Below are positions 1 through 7,969 of a stretch of 64,000 bases of DNA, one piece after another. The translations under genes were made by a program, and so were the position numbers. The notes beneath the pieces are model-generated. The model did no database searches and was not told where the DNA came from. It was given only the letters and a program-made list of their open reading frames with translations. The stretch covers positions 1-64,000 of the forward strand of contig DATKPC010000045.1 in the NCBI GenBank assembly GCA_035524275.1. The letters are read 5' to 3'. The stretch's first letter is position 1; each line of letters begins with the position of its first letter. This stretch comes from DATKPC01 sp035524275 (GTDB lineage: Bacteria > Pseudomonadota > Gammaproteobacteria > Burkholderiales > Burkholderiaceae_F).

Positions 1-114
1 CTCCCGCTTCGCGGGCGAGGGGCGATCCGGCAAGTGCAAGGCTGCAGCCGATACGACTCGACGCGGTGGGTCGCCCCTCGCCCGCGAAGCGGGAGAGGGG
101 AGGGGGAGAGGGCG
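1..114. repeat. BIME-like inverted repeat, copy 1 (left arm cut by window edge)
   Basis: The right arm (72-114) is a 43-nt sequence identical to the right arm of the copy at 21168-21300. The left arm begins at the window edge and only its inner 24 nt (1-24) are present. The core at 25-71 is 47 nt long and starts with ATCCG, as in the other copies. Each arm holds a near-palindrome centred on CCCGCTTCGCGGG, so each can fold alone or with the other arm. It lies just upstream of the first permease gene and probably separates it from the missing binding-protein gene. Confidence 0.85.
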
Positions 115-183
115 ACGACCCGCGCCACCAAGGCAGTGCCGCAAGACACGATCCGAACGACGGATTAAATTGGTCCATCGCCC

Positions 184-1155
184 ATGGCATCCCGCTCGAT
201 GACGAGTCCCCCGGAGACGTACGCCGACCGCGCCGCGCGCGCCACGCCGGCGTTGCTCGCGCGGCGCGTCCGCGGGCTGTCCGACCGCGCCATCGCGTGG
301 CTCTTCGTCGCGCCGACGATGCTGCTGCTGCTCGCGATCAACATCTTTCCTCTGGCGTGGACGATCCGGCTGTCATTCACGAACTACCGCGCGAACCGGC
401 CGAATGCGCCGCTGGCGAGCGTCGGGATCCAGAATTACGTCTCGGTGCTGACCGACCCCGACGTCTGGGCGGCGATGCAGGCCACGGCGCACTTCCTGTT
501 CTGGACGATCGCGCTGCAGACGCTGCTCGGGTTTTCGCTGGCGTACCTGGTGGACCGCCGCTTCCGCGGGCACGGCTTCTGGACGACGGTGATCCTGATC
601 CCGATGATGCTGTCGCCGGCGGTCGTCGGGAATTTCTGGGCCTTCCTGTACCAGCCGCAGATCGGCCTCTTCAACTACGTCGTGTCGTTCTTCAGCGGGA
701 TCCCGCCTTCGTCATTCGAGATGATCGGGTCGGTGAAGCTCGCGCCGTGGTCGATCATCATCGTCGACACCTGGATGTGGACGCCGTACGTGATGCTCAT
801 CTGCCTGGCCGGGCTGCGCTCGATACCCGACTACATCTACGAGGCCGCCGAGGTCGACCGCGCCTCGGCCTGGAGGCAGTTCTGGTCGATCACGCTGCCG
901 ATGGCGCTTCCTTTCATCATGCTCGCCGTGCTGTTCCGCGGCATCGAGAACTTCAAGATGTTCGACATGGTGAACCTGCTCACCTCCGGCGGCCCCGGCT
1001 CGACGACCGAAGTGGCGTCGATCACGCTCAAGCGCGAGGCCTTCGAGAAGTGGCGGACCGGCTATTCGTCGGCGTTCGCGATCATCCTGTTCGTTGCGGT
1101 GTTCGGCATGGCGAACATCTACGTGAAGGCCCTGAACCGGGTCAAGAATCGCTGA
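184..1155 (+). CDS. ABC transporter permease, MalF/UgpA type (polyol/carbohydrate importer)
   Basis: This is a 323-residue inner-membrane permease of the binding-protein-dependent carbohydrate (CUT1) family. The first membrane helix is near residues 38-58 (WLFVAPTMLLLLAIN) and about six helices follow. The ATPase-coupling EAA loop is clear near residue 220 (EAAEVDRASAWRQFW followed by LP). It opens an operon of a second permease, a small membrane protein and two ATPases, followed by dihydroxyacetone kinase genes. Glycerol, dihydroxyacetone or a related polyol is therefore the likely substrate; this is an inference from context. The start at 184 gives a normal cytoplasmic N-terminus; the Met at residue 6 is an alternative. 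No binding-protein gene lies in the window, so it should be upstream of base 1. Confidence 0.88.
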   Translation: MASRSMTSPPETYADRAARATPALLARRVRGLSDRAIAWLFVAPTMLLLLAINIFPLAWTIRLSFTNYRANRPNAPLASVGIQNYVSVLTDPDVWAAMQATAHFLFWTIALQTLLGFSLAYLVDRRFRGHGFWTTVILIPMMLSPAVVGNFWAFLYQPQIGLFNYVVSFFSGIPPSSFEMIGSVKLAPWSIIIVDTWMWTPYVMLICLAGLRSIPDYIYEAAEVDRASAWRQFWSITLPMALPFIMLAVLFRGIENFKMFDMVNLLTSGGPGSTTEVASITLKREAFEKWRTGYSSAFAIILFVAVFGMANIYVKALNRVKNR

Positions 1156-1165
1156 GGACGCGGCC

Positions 1166-2119
1166 ATGCAGGGGATCTCCTATGCGCACTCGGTCGTCGA
1201 GCCGTCGCCCGTCGCGAAGCGCGTCGCGGCGACGCTGATCGTGCTGTACGCGCTCGTGACGATGGTGCCGCTGGCGTGGATCTTCGCGACGAGCTTCAAG
1301 TCCGGCCCCGATTCCATCGCGTATCCGCCGAAGGCGCTCTTCTCCCCGTCGATCGAGGGATATTGCAACCTGTTCTGGACGCGCTCGCGTCAGACCGCCG
1401 AATACATCGGCGGGCTGCCACCGGCAACCGACGCCTGCGACCGTCTGGCGCGCGCCGACGGCATGGTCATCGTCGGGAAATCGAATTTCCGTCCGCGCTT
1501 CGTCAATTCGCTGATCATCGCCTTCGGGTCGACCGCGCTGTCGACCCTGCTCGGGGTCACCGCCGCGTACGCGTTCTCGCGCTTCCGGATGCCGCTGAAG
1601 GACGACCTGCTGTTCTTCATCCTGTCGACGCGGATGATGCCGCCGATCGCGGTCGCGATCCCGATCTACCTGATGTACCGCGAGCTCGGGCTCTCGGACA
1701 CGCGGATCGGGATGATCCTGCTCTATACCGCGGTCAACGTGTCGCTGTCGATCTGGCTGCTCAAGGGCTTCATCGACGAGATCCCGCGCGAGTACGAGGA
1801 GGCGGCGCTGATCGACGGCTACACGCGTCTGCAGGCGTTCGTCAAGGTCGTCCTGCCGCAGGCGACGACCGGGATCGTCGCCACGGCGATCTTCTGCCTG
1901 ATCTTCGCGTGGAACGAATACGCGTTCGCGGTGCTCCTCACGTCCGGCGAGGCACAGACCGCGCCGCCGTTCATCCCGATCATCATCGGCGAGGGCGGCC
2001 AGGACTGGCCCGCGGTCGCGGCGGGCACGACGCTGTTCCTGGTGCCGATCTTCGTCTTCACGGTGCTGCTGCGACGCCACCTGCTGCGCGGCATCACGTT
2101 CGGCGCGGTGAGAAAATGA
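1166..2119 (+). CDS. ABC transporter permease, MalG/UgpE type
   Basis: This 317-residue protein is the second permease of the importer and pairs with the preceding one. The EAA coupling loop is visible (EAALIDGYTRLQAF then LP, near residues 212-230). Compared with ordinary MalG-type permeases the first periplasmic loop, about residues 55-110, looks enlarged and contains FWTRSRQTAEYIGG and PATDACDRLARADG before the second helix. It might contact a particular binding protein. The gene starts 10 bases after the upstream permease and ends in an ATGA overlap with the small membrane protein gene, so it is translationally coupled. Confidence 0.88.
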   Translation: MQGISYAHSVVEPSPVAKRVAATLIVLYALVTMVPLAWIFATSFKSGPDSIAYPPKALFSPSIEGYCNLFWTRSRQTAEYIGGLPPATDACDRLARADGMVIVGKSNFRPRFVNSLIIAFGSTALSTLLGVTAAYAFSRFRMPLKDDLLFFILSTRMMPPIAVAIPIYLMYRELGLSDTRIGMILLYTAVNVSLSIWLLKGFIDEIPREYEEAALIDGYTRLQAFVKVVLPQATTGIVATAIFCLIFAWNEYAFAVLLTSGEAQTAPPFIPIIIGEGGQDWPAVAAGTTLFLVPIFVFTVLLRRHLLRGITFGAVRK

Positions 2120-2337
2120 CGGCGGACCCGCACGCGACAGCCGCGCCGCAGGGTCGCGGACGCGCCCGGCGGCGCTGGCTGCGCCGCGGCCCGCTGGAGA
2201 ACGTCGCGATCGGCATCATCGCCGCCGGCGTCCTGATGATGCTGCAGCCGTTCTGGATCGTGCTCTACACGTGGTCGTTCCTCACGACGCTCGCCGGAAC
2301 GGTGGCGTTCACGATCGTCTCCAAGTTCCCGGACTAG
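2116..2337 (+). CDS. small two-helix membrane protein of the ABC importer operon
   Basis: A 73-residue protein starts at an ATGA overlap with the permease stop and ends 4 bases before the first ATPase gene. The N-terminal 25 residues are strongly basic (GRGRARRRWLRRG). They are followed by two closely spaced hydrophobic stretches, about residues 29-45 and 47-68, and a short tail. I do not recognise the family. Its place between permease and ATPase genes recalls GlpU, the small membrane protein of rhizobial glycerol ABC operons, but the sequence does not look like DUF2160. A role as an accessory subunit of the importer is inference. The conserved reading frame and coupling support a real gene. 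Confidence 0.7.
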   Translation: MTADPHATAAPQGRGRARRRWLRRGPLENVAIGIIAAGVLMMLQPFWIVLYTWSFLTTLAGTVAFTIVSKFPD

Positions 2338-2341
2338 GACG

Positions 2342-3448
2342 ATGGCACGGATCCAGGTCGACCACCTGCGCAAGGCCTTCGGCGACTTCGTCGCCGTGCG
2401 CGACTCGACGTTCGTCGTCCCGGACGGCGACTTCTTCTGCCTGCTCGGCCCGTCCGGCTGCGGCAAGACGACGACGCTGCGGATGATCGCGGGCCTCGAG
2501 CTGCCGACGTCCGGGAGCATCCGGCTGGGCGAAGAGGACGTGACGTTCAAGCGCGCGTCGAGCCGCGACATCGCATTCGTGTTCCAGCTCTTCGCGCTGT
2601 ACCCGCACATGAACGTCCGCGCGAACATCGCGTTTCCGCTGAAGTCGCAGCGCGTACCGCGCGGCGAGATCGCGGCGCGCGTCGACGAGGCGGCGCGGAT
2701 CCTGCACATCTCGCACCTGCTCGACAGCCCGGTGTCCGGCCTGTCCAGCGGCGACCGGCAGCGCGTTGCCCTCGGGCGGGCGATCGTCCGGCGCCCGCGC
2801 GCGTTCATGATGGACGAGCCGCTGGGGGCGCTGGACTCGGAATTCCGCGCGCTGATGTGCGGCGAGCTTCGGTCGCTGCACGACCGGCTGCAGGCCACGA
2901 CGGTCTACGTGACGCACGACCAGCTCGAGGCGATGTCGATGGGGGACACGATCGCGGTCATGAACCACGGCGTCGTCGAGCAGCTCGGGCCGCCGCAGGA
3001 GATCTACGATCGCCCGGCGACGATGTTCGTCGCGGATTTCATCGGGTCGCCGCCGATGAATTTCCTGCCCTTCCGCGCAAGCGGCGGTGGCCTGCGCCGC
3101 GGCACCGCAACGGTCGATGTCGAAGGCGCCGCGATCGCCGTGCCGGAGCTCGCGGAGGATGTCGACGGCAGCGAGCTCGTGCTCGGGGTGCGCCCGGAGC
3201 ACGTCGCGCTCGTCGCCGACTCGCCCTTGCGCGCGCGCGTGATCGGCGCCGAGTACATGGGGACGACGCAGGTCGTCACGCTCGCGGCGCCGTCGGGCGC
3301 GACCCTCCGTGCGCGCGTCGGCGCCGACGTTCCGGTGCGCGGCGGCGAGCAGGTCGGCCTCGCGCTGCGGTCGGCGCGACTGTCGCTCTTTCGCGGACAC
3401 GACGGCCGCGCGATCCGTTCCGCGCTGCACGGAGGCGAGCATGCCTGA
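2342..3448 (+). CDS. ABC transporter ATPase (MalK/UgpC family), first of a pair
   Basis: A 368-residue cytoplasmic ATPase. Walker A is GPSGCGKTTT near residues 36-45, the Q-loop follows (FVFQLFALYPH), and Walker B is AFMMDEPLGALD. The C-terminal third (from about 240) is the TOBE-type regulatory domain of MalK-like proteins. The signature motif is unusual: SGLSSGDRQRVALGRA in place of LSGGQ. The partner ATPase encoded next has a canonical signature, so the two probably form an asymmetric heterodimer. The gene overlaps the next ATPase gene by 8 bases. Confidence 0.9.
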   Translation: MARIQVDHLRKAFGDFVAVRDSTFVVPDGDFFCLLGPSGCGKTTTLRMIAGLELPTSGSIRLGEEDVTFKRASSRDIAFVFQLFALYPHMNVRANIAFPLKSQRVPRGEIAARVDEAARILHISHLLDSPVSGLSSGDRQRVALGRAIVRRPRAFMMDEPLGALDSEFRALMCGELRSLHDRLQATTVYVTHDQLEAMSMGDTIAVMNHGVVEQLGPPQEIYDRPATMFVADFIGSPPMNFLPFRASGGGLRRGTATVDVEGAAIAVPELAEDVDGSELVLGVRPEHVALVADSPLRARVIGAEYMGTTQVVTLAAPSGATLRARVGADVPVRGGEQVGLALRSARLSLFRGHDGRAIRSALHGGEHA

Positions 3449-4478
3449 CGTGCGGCTCGAGGCGGTCTCGAAGCGGTTTGGCGACGTGGCGGCCGTCGAC
3501 GACCTGACGCTCGACGTGGCCGAAGGCGAGTTCGTCGTTCTTCTCGGACCCACGGGCGCCGGAAAGACGACGACGCTGCGGCTGGTCGCCGGGCTGGAGA
3601 AGGCCGACCGCGGCGCGATCCGCATCGGCGGCCACGACGTGACGGCGGAGCCGCCGGCGGCGCGCGACGTCGCCTTCGTGTTCCAGCAGTATTCGCTCTA
3701 CCCGCACCTGTCGGTGTACGACAACCTCGCGTTCCCGCTGCGCTCGCCCGCGCGGCGCGAACCGGAGGAGAAGATCCGCGCGACGGTGCACGAGATCGCG
3801 CGGCGCCTGCACATCGAGGACAAGCTCGAGAGCCGGGCCACCCGGTTGTCGGGAGGCCAGATGCAGCGCGTCGCCATCGGGCGGGCGCTCGTGCGGCGCC
3901 CGTCGATCTACCTGATGGACGAACCGCTGTCGTCGCTCGATGCGCGGCTGCGCGCCGAGCTGCGGCTCGAGCTGAAGCGGGTCCAGCAGGATCTCGGCGC
4001 GACGCTGCTGTATGTCACGCACGACCAGATCGAGGCGCTGACGCTCGCGAACCGGATCGGCGTCCTCGATCGCGGCCGGCTGGTTCAGCTGGGGACGCCG
4101 CGCGAGGTCTACGAGAATCCGGTCAGCACCTACGTCGCGACCCGGCTCGGCAGCCCCGGGATCAACCTGCTGCCGCGTTCCGCGCTGCCGGAACTGGCGG
4201 CGCCGGCCGGCGCGACGACCGTCGGCGCGCGGACCGAGCACGTCCGCGTCCGCAAGGCCGATGGACCGGTCGCCGGCGCCGACGGGCGATCGAGCGCGCG
4301 CGGCCGGGTGACCTGGATCGAGCACCTCGGGGACCAGAACCACCTGCATGTCGAGATCGGGGACCGCGACCTCGTGACGCTGACGGACCCGGTCGCGGGG
4401 CTCGCGGTCGGCGATCCCGTGGCCGTCGATTTCCTCGCTCCGCTGTATTTCGGGCCAGGCGGCGAACGGATTGCATGA
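3441..4478 (+). CDS. ABC transporter ATPase (MalK/UgpC family), second of a pair
   Basis: A 345-residue ATPase with Walker A GPTGAGKTTT, signature RLSGGQMQRVAIGRA, Walker B YLMDEPLSSLDARL and switch histidine in LLYVTHDQIEA. A TOBE-like domain follows from about residue 235. The start at 3441 is chosen because GGAGG lies at 3431-3435 and the protein then begins MPDVRLEAVSKRFGD, the usual MalK-type opening; a longer frame upstream is only read-through of the neighbour. Two different ATPase genes in one operon is the arrangement known for rhizobial GlpS/GlpT glycerol importers. That supports, without proving, a glycerol-like substrate. Confidence 0.9.
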   Translation: MPDVRLEAVSKRFGDVAAVDDLTLDVAEGEFVVLLGPTGAGKTTTLRLVAGLEKADRGAIRIGGHDVTAEPPAARDVAFVFQQYSLYPHLSVYDNLAFPLRSPARREPEEKIRATVHEIARRLHIEDKLESRATRLSGGQMQRVAIGRALVRRPSIYLMDEPLSSLDARLRAELRLELKRVQQDLGATLLYVTHDQIEALTLANRIGVLDRGRLVQLGTPREVYENPVSTYVATRLGSPGINLLPRSALPELAAPAGATTVGARTEHVRVRKADGPVAGADGRSSARGRVTWIEHLGDQNHLHVEIGDRDLVTLTDPVAGLAVGDPVAVDFLAPLYFGPGGERIA

Positions 4479-4488
4479 CGGCGGAACC

Positions 4489-5139
4489 ATGACCTCCACG
4501 AGCGAATCACGCCGGCGCCTCGTCGAGGCGCTGGCGGCCACGATCTTCGAGCACGCCGAAGAGCTGACGGAACTGGACCGTGCCATCGGCGACGGCGACC
4601 ACGGGCTGAACATGAAGCGCGGCTTCGAGCATGTGCTGGCGCTGGTCGACGACGTCGCGGCGAAGGCGCCGCCCGACGCGCTGAAGGTGATCGGCACGAC
4701 GCTGATGATGAAGGTCGGCGGCGCGTCCGGGCCGCTCTACGGCACGCTGTTCATGACGCTGGGCAAATCCTGGCCGGCGAACGTCGACGCGATCGGGTTC
4801 GCCGACGCGCTCGGCGCCGCGATCGCCTCGATCAAGCGCCTGGGCAAGAGCGACGTCGGGCAGAAGACGATGCTCGACGTCCTGGTACCGGTGCACGACG
4901 AGTTGGCGCGCGGCGGCGCCGGCGCGGAACTCGGCGGGCGCGTCGCGCGCCGCGCGACGTCGGCGGCGCAGGCGACAATCCCGCTGCAGGCGATTCGCGG
5001 CCGCGCCTCCTTTCTCGGCGCGCGATCGATCGGGCACATGGATCCGGGCGCCCGCTCGTCGTCGCTGATGATCGTCGCGCTGTGTCGCGAACTCTTCCCG
5101 GACATGGAGGACGAAGCGTGGCAAACGTCGGAATCGTGA
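4489..5139 (+). CDS. dhaL: dihydroxyacetone kinase ADP-binding subunit DhaL
   Basis: A 216-residue DhaL-family protein holding the nucleotide of PTS-dependent dihydroxyacetone kinase. It transfers phosphate from phospho-DhaM to dihydroxyacetone bound on DhaK. The Mg-ADP-binding motif DRAIGDGDHGLNMKRG is near residues 26-41, and GGASGPLYGTLF and the GARS...PGARS loops characteristic of DhaL are present. A start at ATG 4489 gives the normal family length; an in-frame TTG at 4471, overlapping the ATPase stop, would add six residues. The 3' end overlaps dhaM by 22 bases. In this PTS type the ADP is a bound cofactor rephosphorylated by DhaM rather than exchanged. Confidence 0.93.
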   Translation: MTSTSESRRRLVEALAATIFEHAEELTELDRAIGDGDHGLNMKRGFEHVLALVDDVAAKAPPDALKVIGTTLMMKVGGASGPLYGTLFMTLGKSWPANVDAIGFADALGAAIASIKRLGKSDVGQKTMLDVLVPVHDELARGGAGAELGGRVARRATSAAQATIPLQAIRGRASFLGARSIGHMDPGARSSSLMIVALCRELFPDMEDEAWQTSES

Positions 5140-5507
5140 TCGTTTCGCACTCGCCGAAGGTCGCCGAGGGCGCGGCCGACATGGTGCGCCAGATGGTGGG
5201 CGAATCGGTTCCGCTCGCCCACACGGGCGGCAACCCGGACGGCGGGCTGGGAACCGATATCGCGAAAATCCTCGACGCGATCGAGCGTGCATGGTCGGAA
5301 GCGGGCGTCGCGATCCTCGTCGACCTCGGCGGCGCGGAGACGAACAGCGAGATGGCCGTCGAGATGCTCGACGACGCGCGCCGCGATCGGGTCGTCGTCT
5401 GCAACGCGCCGATCGTCGAGGGCGCCGTGATGGCGGCCACCGAGGCGTCCGGGGGCGCGACGCTGGAAGCGGTGCGGCGAACCGCGGAAGAGCTTTCGCC
5501 AGTCTGA
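5118..5507 (+). CDS. dhaM: DhaM, EIIA(Man)-like phosphotransfer subunit of dihydroxyacetone kinase
   Basis: A 129-residue EIIA domain that passes phosphate from HPr to the ADP held by DhaL. The active His is His11 in VGIVIVSHSPKVAEG. The later loop GGNPDGGLGTD and the segment VAILVDLGGAETNSEMAVE match the family. The start is GTG 5118, preceded by GGAGG at 5106-5110. In Escherichia coli DhaM is one polypeptide of EIIA, HPr and part of enzyme I; here the three modules are separate consecutive genes. Confidence 0.92.
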   Translation: MANVGIVIVSHSPKVAEGAADMVRQMVGESVPLAHTGGNPDGGLGTDIAKILDAIERAWSEAGVAILVDLGGAETNSEMAVEMLDDARRDRVVVCNAPIVEGAVMAATEASGGATLEAVRRTAEELSPV

Positions 5508-5520
5508 TTCGGGATCGAAG

Positions 5521-5841
5521 ATGTCGCAGGAAGAGGCCCGCGGGGCCGCGCTGTTGGTCAACCCGATCGGGCTTCACGCCCGGCCCTCGGTCAAGTTCAC
5601 GCAACTTGCCAAGACGTTCGCGGCGCAGGTCGAGTTCGCGCTGGCCGGCGATGGCCCGTGGATCGACGCGAAGAGCCCCGTGAAGGTGATGCGGGCCAAG
5701 GCGCCGCGCGGCACGACACTGCATTTTCGCGCCTCCGGGCCGGACGCGCAGGCGGCGGTCGCCGCGATGGTGGCGCTGATCGAGCGGCGCTTCGACGAGG
5801 CGGAGCCGCCGGCCGGCTCGAGCGCCGAGGCCGGCGCGTGA
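5521..5841 (+). CDS. ptsH: HPr-family phosphocarrier protein
   Basis: A 106-residue HPr-like protein with the phosphorylation motif NPIGLHARPSVKF, active His19. It has an acidic, Gly-rich C-terminal tail absent from short HPr proteins. I do not see the usual Ser46 regulatory context of Gram-positive HPr. It should carry phosphate from the enzyme I encoded next to the DhaM EIIA. The stop overlaps the GTG start of the enzyme I gene as GTGA, so the two are translationally coupled. Confidence 0.9.
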   Translation: MSQEEARGAALLVNPIGLHARPSVKFTQLAKTFAAQVEFALAGDGPWIDAKSPVKVMRAKAPRGTTLHFRASGPDAQAAVAAMVALIERRFDEAEPPAGSSAEAGA

Positions 5842-7499
5842 CGAACGAGTTGCGCGTCCGCGGGCGCAGTGCCGCCCCCGGCTTCGCGCAGGGGCCGCTT
5901 TTCGTCATCGACGACGCGCCGGCGACCGCGGACCGGCGGGTCGGGGCGCCGGGCGAGGAGCTCGCGGCGCTGGACGCGGCGATCGCGGCGGCGCTCGAAG
6001 GCCTCGGCCGCCTCGTTGAGGGCGCGAGCGGGACGCCCGCGGAGATCCTCGGTTTCCAGCTCGCGATCCTGGGCGACGAGGAGCTCGCGGCACCGGCGCG
6101 CGAGGCCATCGCCGCCGGCCGCCCGGCGCACGTCGCGTGGCGCGAGGCGCTGGACGCCGAGATTGCCGGGTACGCGACGTCGGGCGACGAAGCCTTCGCG
6201 GCGCGGGCCGCCGACCTCACCGACATTCGCGACCGGGTGCTCGATGCGTTTGCCGGGGCCGAGCGGCGCGCCTCGATTCCGCCGGGCACGCTGGTCGTCG
6301 CGGTCGACCTGCCGCCGTCGCGCTTCCTCGCCGTCGACTGGGGCCGCGGCGGCGCGATCGCGTTGACCGGCGGCAGCTCGACGAGCCACGTCGCGATGCT
6401 GGCGCGCTCGCACGGCGTGCCGATGCTGGTGGGCGTCGACGCGACGCTGCAGGACTTCGCTCGCCGCGCATCGCAGCCGGCGCTGCTCGACGCGGAGGCC
6501 GGCGAGCTGATCGTCGCACCGTCCGGATCGGCGCGCGAGGCGTTCCGGCGGGCGGCGGCGTCCTATGCACGGGCCGACGAGGCGAGCCGGGAGCGGATTC
6601 GCGAAGTGGCCCGGACCGCGGACGGGACGCGGATCGAGGTTCACCTGAACGTCGCCGATCCGGGCGAACTCAAGGCCCTGGATCCGGCGATCTGCGACGG
6701 GATAGGCCTCGTGCGGACCGAGTTCCTGTTCGAGCGCAGCGGCGGCCTGCCGGACGAGGACGAGCAGCTCGCCACGTACCGGCGGCTGGTCGAATGGGCG
6801 GACGGGCGGCCGGTGACGATCCGGACGCTCGATGCCGGTGGCGACAAGCCGATTCCGGGCTTGACGATCGACGGCGAAAGCCATCCGTTCCTCGGGATGC
6901 GCGGGCTGCGGCTGAGTCTCGCGCGCCCTGACGTGTTCCGCGTGCAGTTGCGGGCGCTCGCCCGCGCTGCCGCCTACGCACGCGACCCGGGGCAGCTGAA
7001 GGTAATGCTGCCGATGGTGACGCTGCCGCGGGAGCTGGAGGCGGCGCGCACGATCCTCGAGGAGGAGCTGAGGACCCTTGCCGCCGCGGGCGTGCGGCAC
7101 GCGCGCCCGCGGCTCGGCATCATGGTCGAAGTGCCGGCCGCGGCGATCGCGGCGGACGATTTCGCCGCCGATTTCTTCTCGATCGGTTCCAACGACCTCG
7201 TGCAGTACGTCGCGGCGGCCGGACGGGACAATGGCGCCGTCGCCGACCTTGCGGATCCGGTGCAGCCGGCCATGACGCGATTGATACGCGGCATCGTCGA
7301 TGTCGCGCGGGCGCGAGGCATCGACGTGAGCCTCTGCGGCGACGCCGGCGGCGATCCGCGCGCGCTGCCGGCGCTGCTGCAGGCCGGATTGCGCAGCGTG
7401 TCGGTCGCGCCGCCGCGGGTTGCCCGCGCGAAGGCGGCCATCGCGGCCGTCCGCTTGCCCTCGCCGGCCGCCAACACGGACGGACGACATGGCGACTAG
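5838..7499 (+). CDS. ptsI: phosphoenolpyruvate-protein phosphotransferase (PTS enzyme I)
   Basis: A full-length 553-residue enzyme I. The N-terminal part binds HPr, and the phosphohistidine is His184 in GGSSTSHVAMLARSHG. The C-terminal PEP-binding barrel has GIGLVRTEFLF, TIRTLDAGGDKP, MVEVPAAA, FFSIGSNDLVQY and the catalytic Cys loop SLCGDAGGDP. The GTG start at 5838 overlaps the HPr stop and gives the standard opening LRVRGRSAAPGFAQGP. Because EI, HPr and EIIA all sit in this operon, phosphate can flow from PEP to dihydroxyacetone without the general PTS. Its 3' end overlaps the next gene by 11 bases. Confidence 0.93.
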   Translation: MTNELRVRGRSAAPGFAQGPLFVIDDAPATADRRVGAPGEELAALDAAIAAALEGLGRLVEGASGTPAEILGFQLAILGDEELAAPAREAIAAGRPAHVAWREALDAEIAGYATSGDEAFAARAADLTDIRDRVLDAFAGAERRASIPPGTLVVAVDLPPSRFLAVDWGRGGAIALTGGSSTSHVAMLARSHGVPMLVGVDATLQDFARRASQPALLDAEAGELIVAPSGSAREAFRRAAASYARADEASRERIREVARTADGTRIEVHLNVADPGELKALDPAICDGIGLVRTEFLFERSGGLPDEDEQLATYRRLVEWADGRPVTIRTLDAGGDKPIPGLTIDGESHPFLGMRGLRLSLARPDVFRVQLRALARAAAYARDPGQLKVMLPMVTLPRELEAARTILEEELRTLAAAGVRHARPRLGIMVEVPAAAIAADDFAADFFSIGSNDLVQYVAAAGRDNGAVADLADPVQPAMTRLIRGIVDVARARGIDVSLCGDAGGDPRALPALLQAGLRSVSVAPPRVARAKAAIAAVRLPSPAANTDGRHGD

Positions 7500-7926
7500 C
7501 TCGAAGGCGCCGCGGCGGCAGGAAACGCGGACGGTCGCGAGCGCCGTCGCGGGCTACAAGGCGGTGCTGCGTCGCGTACTGGACAACCGGCCTTCCGGGA
7601 CGCGGCAGCGGCTGTCCCACGCGCTGGGAAAGAACCGCTCGTTCATTTCGCAGATCTCGAACCCGATCTACCCGGTGCCGATTCCGGCGCAGCACCTGGA
7701 GACGATCTTCAGCGTCTGCCACTTCGGTCCGTCGGAGCGGCGCGAATTCCTCGACGCCTACGCGGAAGCGCACAAGACGCAGATGCGACTGGTCGCCGCG
7801 CGGCAGCAGTCGCGTAGCGTCTCGCTGACGGTGCCGGATCTGGGCAGCGCCGAGCGCAACCGCCTGCTCGACGACCTGCTCGCCGACCTCGTGCGCTCGC
7901 TGGCGCGGCATATCGAACAGCTTTGA
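7489..7926 (+). CDS. helix-turn-helix-like protein of the dihydroxyacetone kinase operon
   Basis: A 145-residue basic protein of uncertain function. Residues about 38-75 (TRQRLSHALGKNRSFISQISNPIYP then PAQHLETIFSVCHF) look like a phage-repressor-type HTH followed by a short helical region. FGPSERREFLDAYAEAHK resembles segments of XRE-type regulators. The C-terminal 40 residues are helical. No membrane segment or signal is visible. It overlaps the enzyme I gene and precedes dhaK by 43 bases, so it may sense the phosphorelay or regulate the operon. The HTH assignment is by eye only. Confidence 0.6.
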   Translation: MATSSKAPRRQETRTVASAVAGYKAVLRRVLDNRPSGTRQRLSHALGKNRSFISQISNPIYPVPIPAQHLETIFSVCHFGPSERREFLDAYAEAHKTQMRLVAARQQSRSVSLTVPDLGSAERNRLLDDLLADLVRSLARHIEQL

Positions 7927-7969
7927 GTCCAACGGCAACCGAACCGCCCCGAACCGCGAGGAGACGCGC

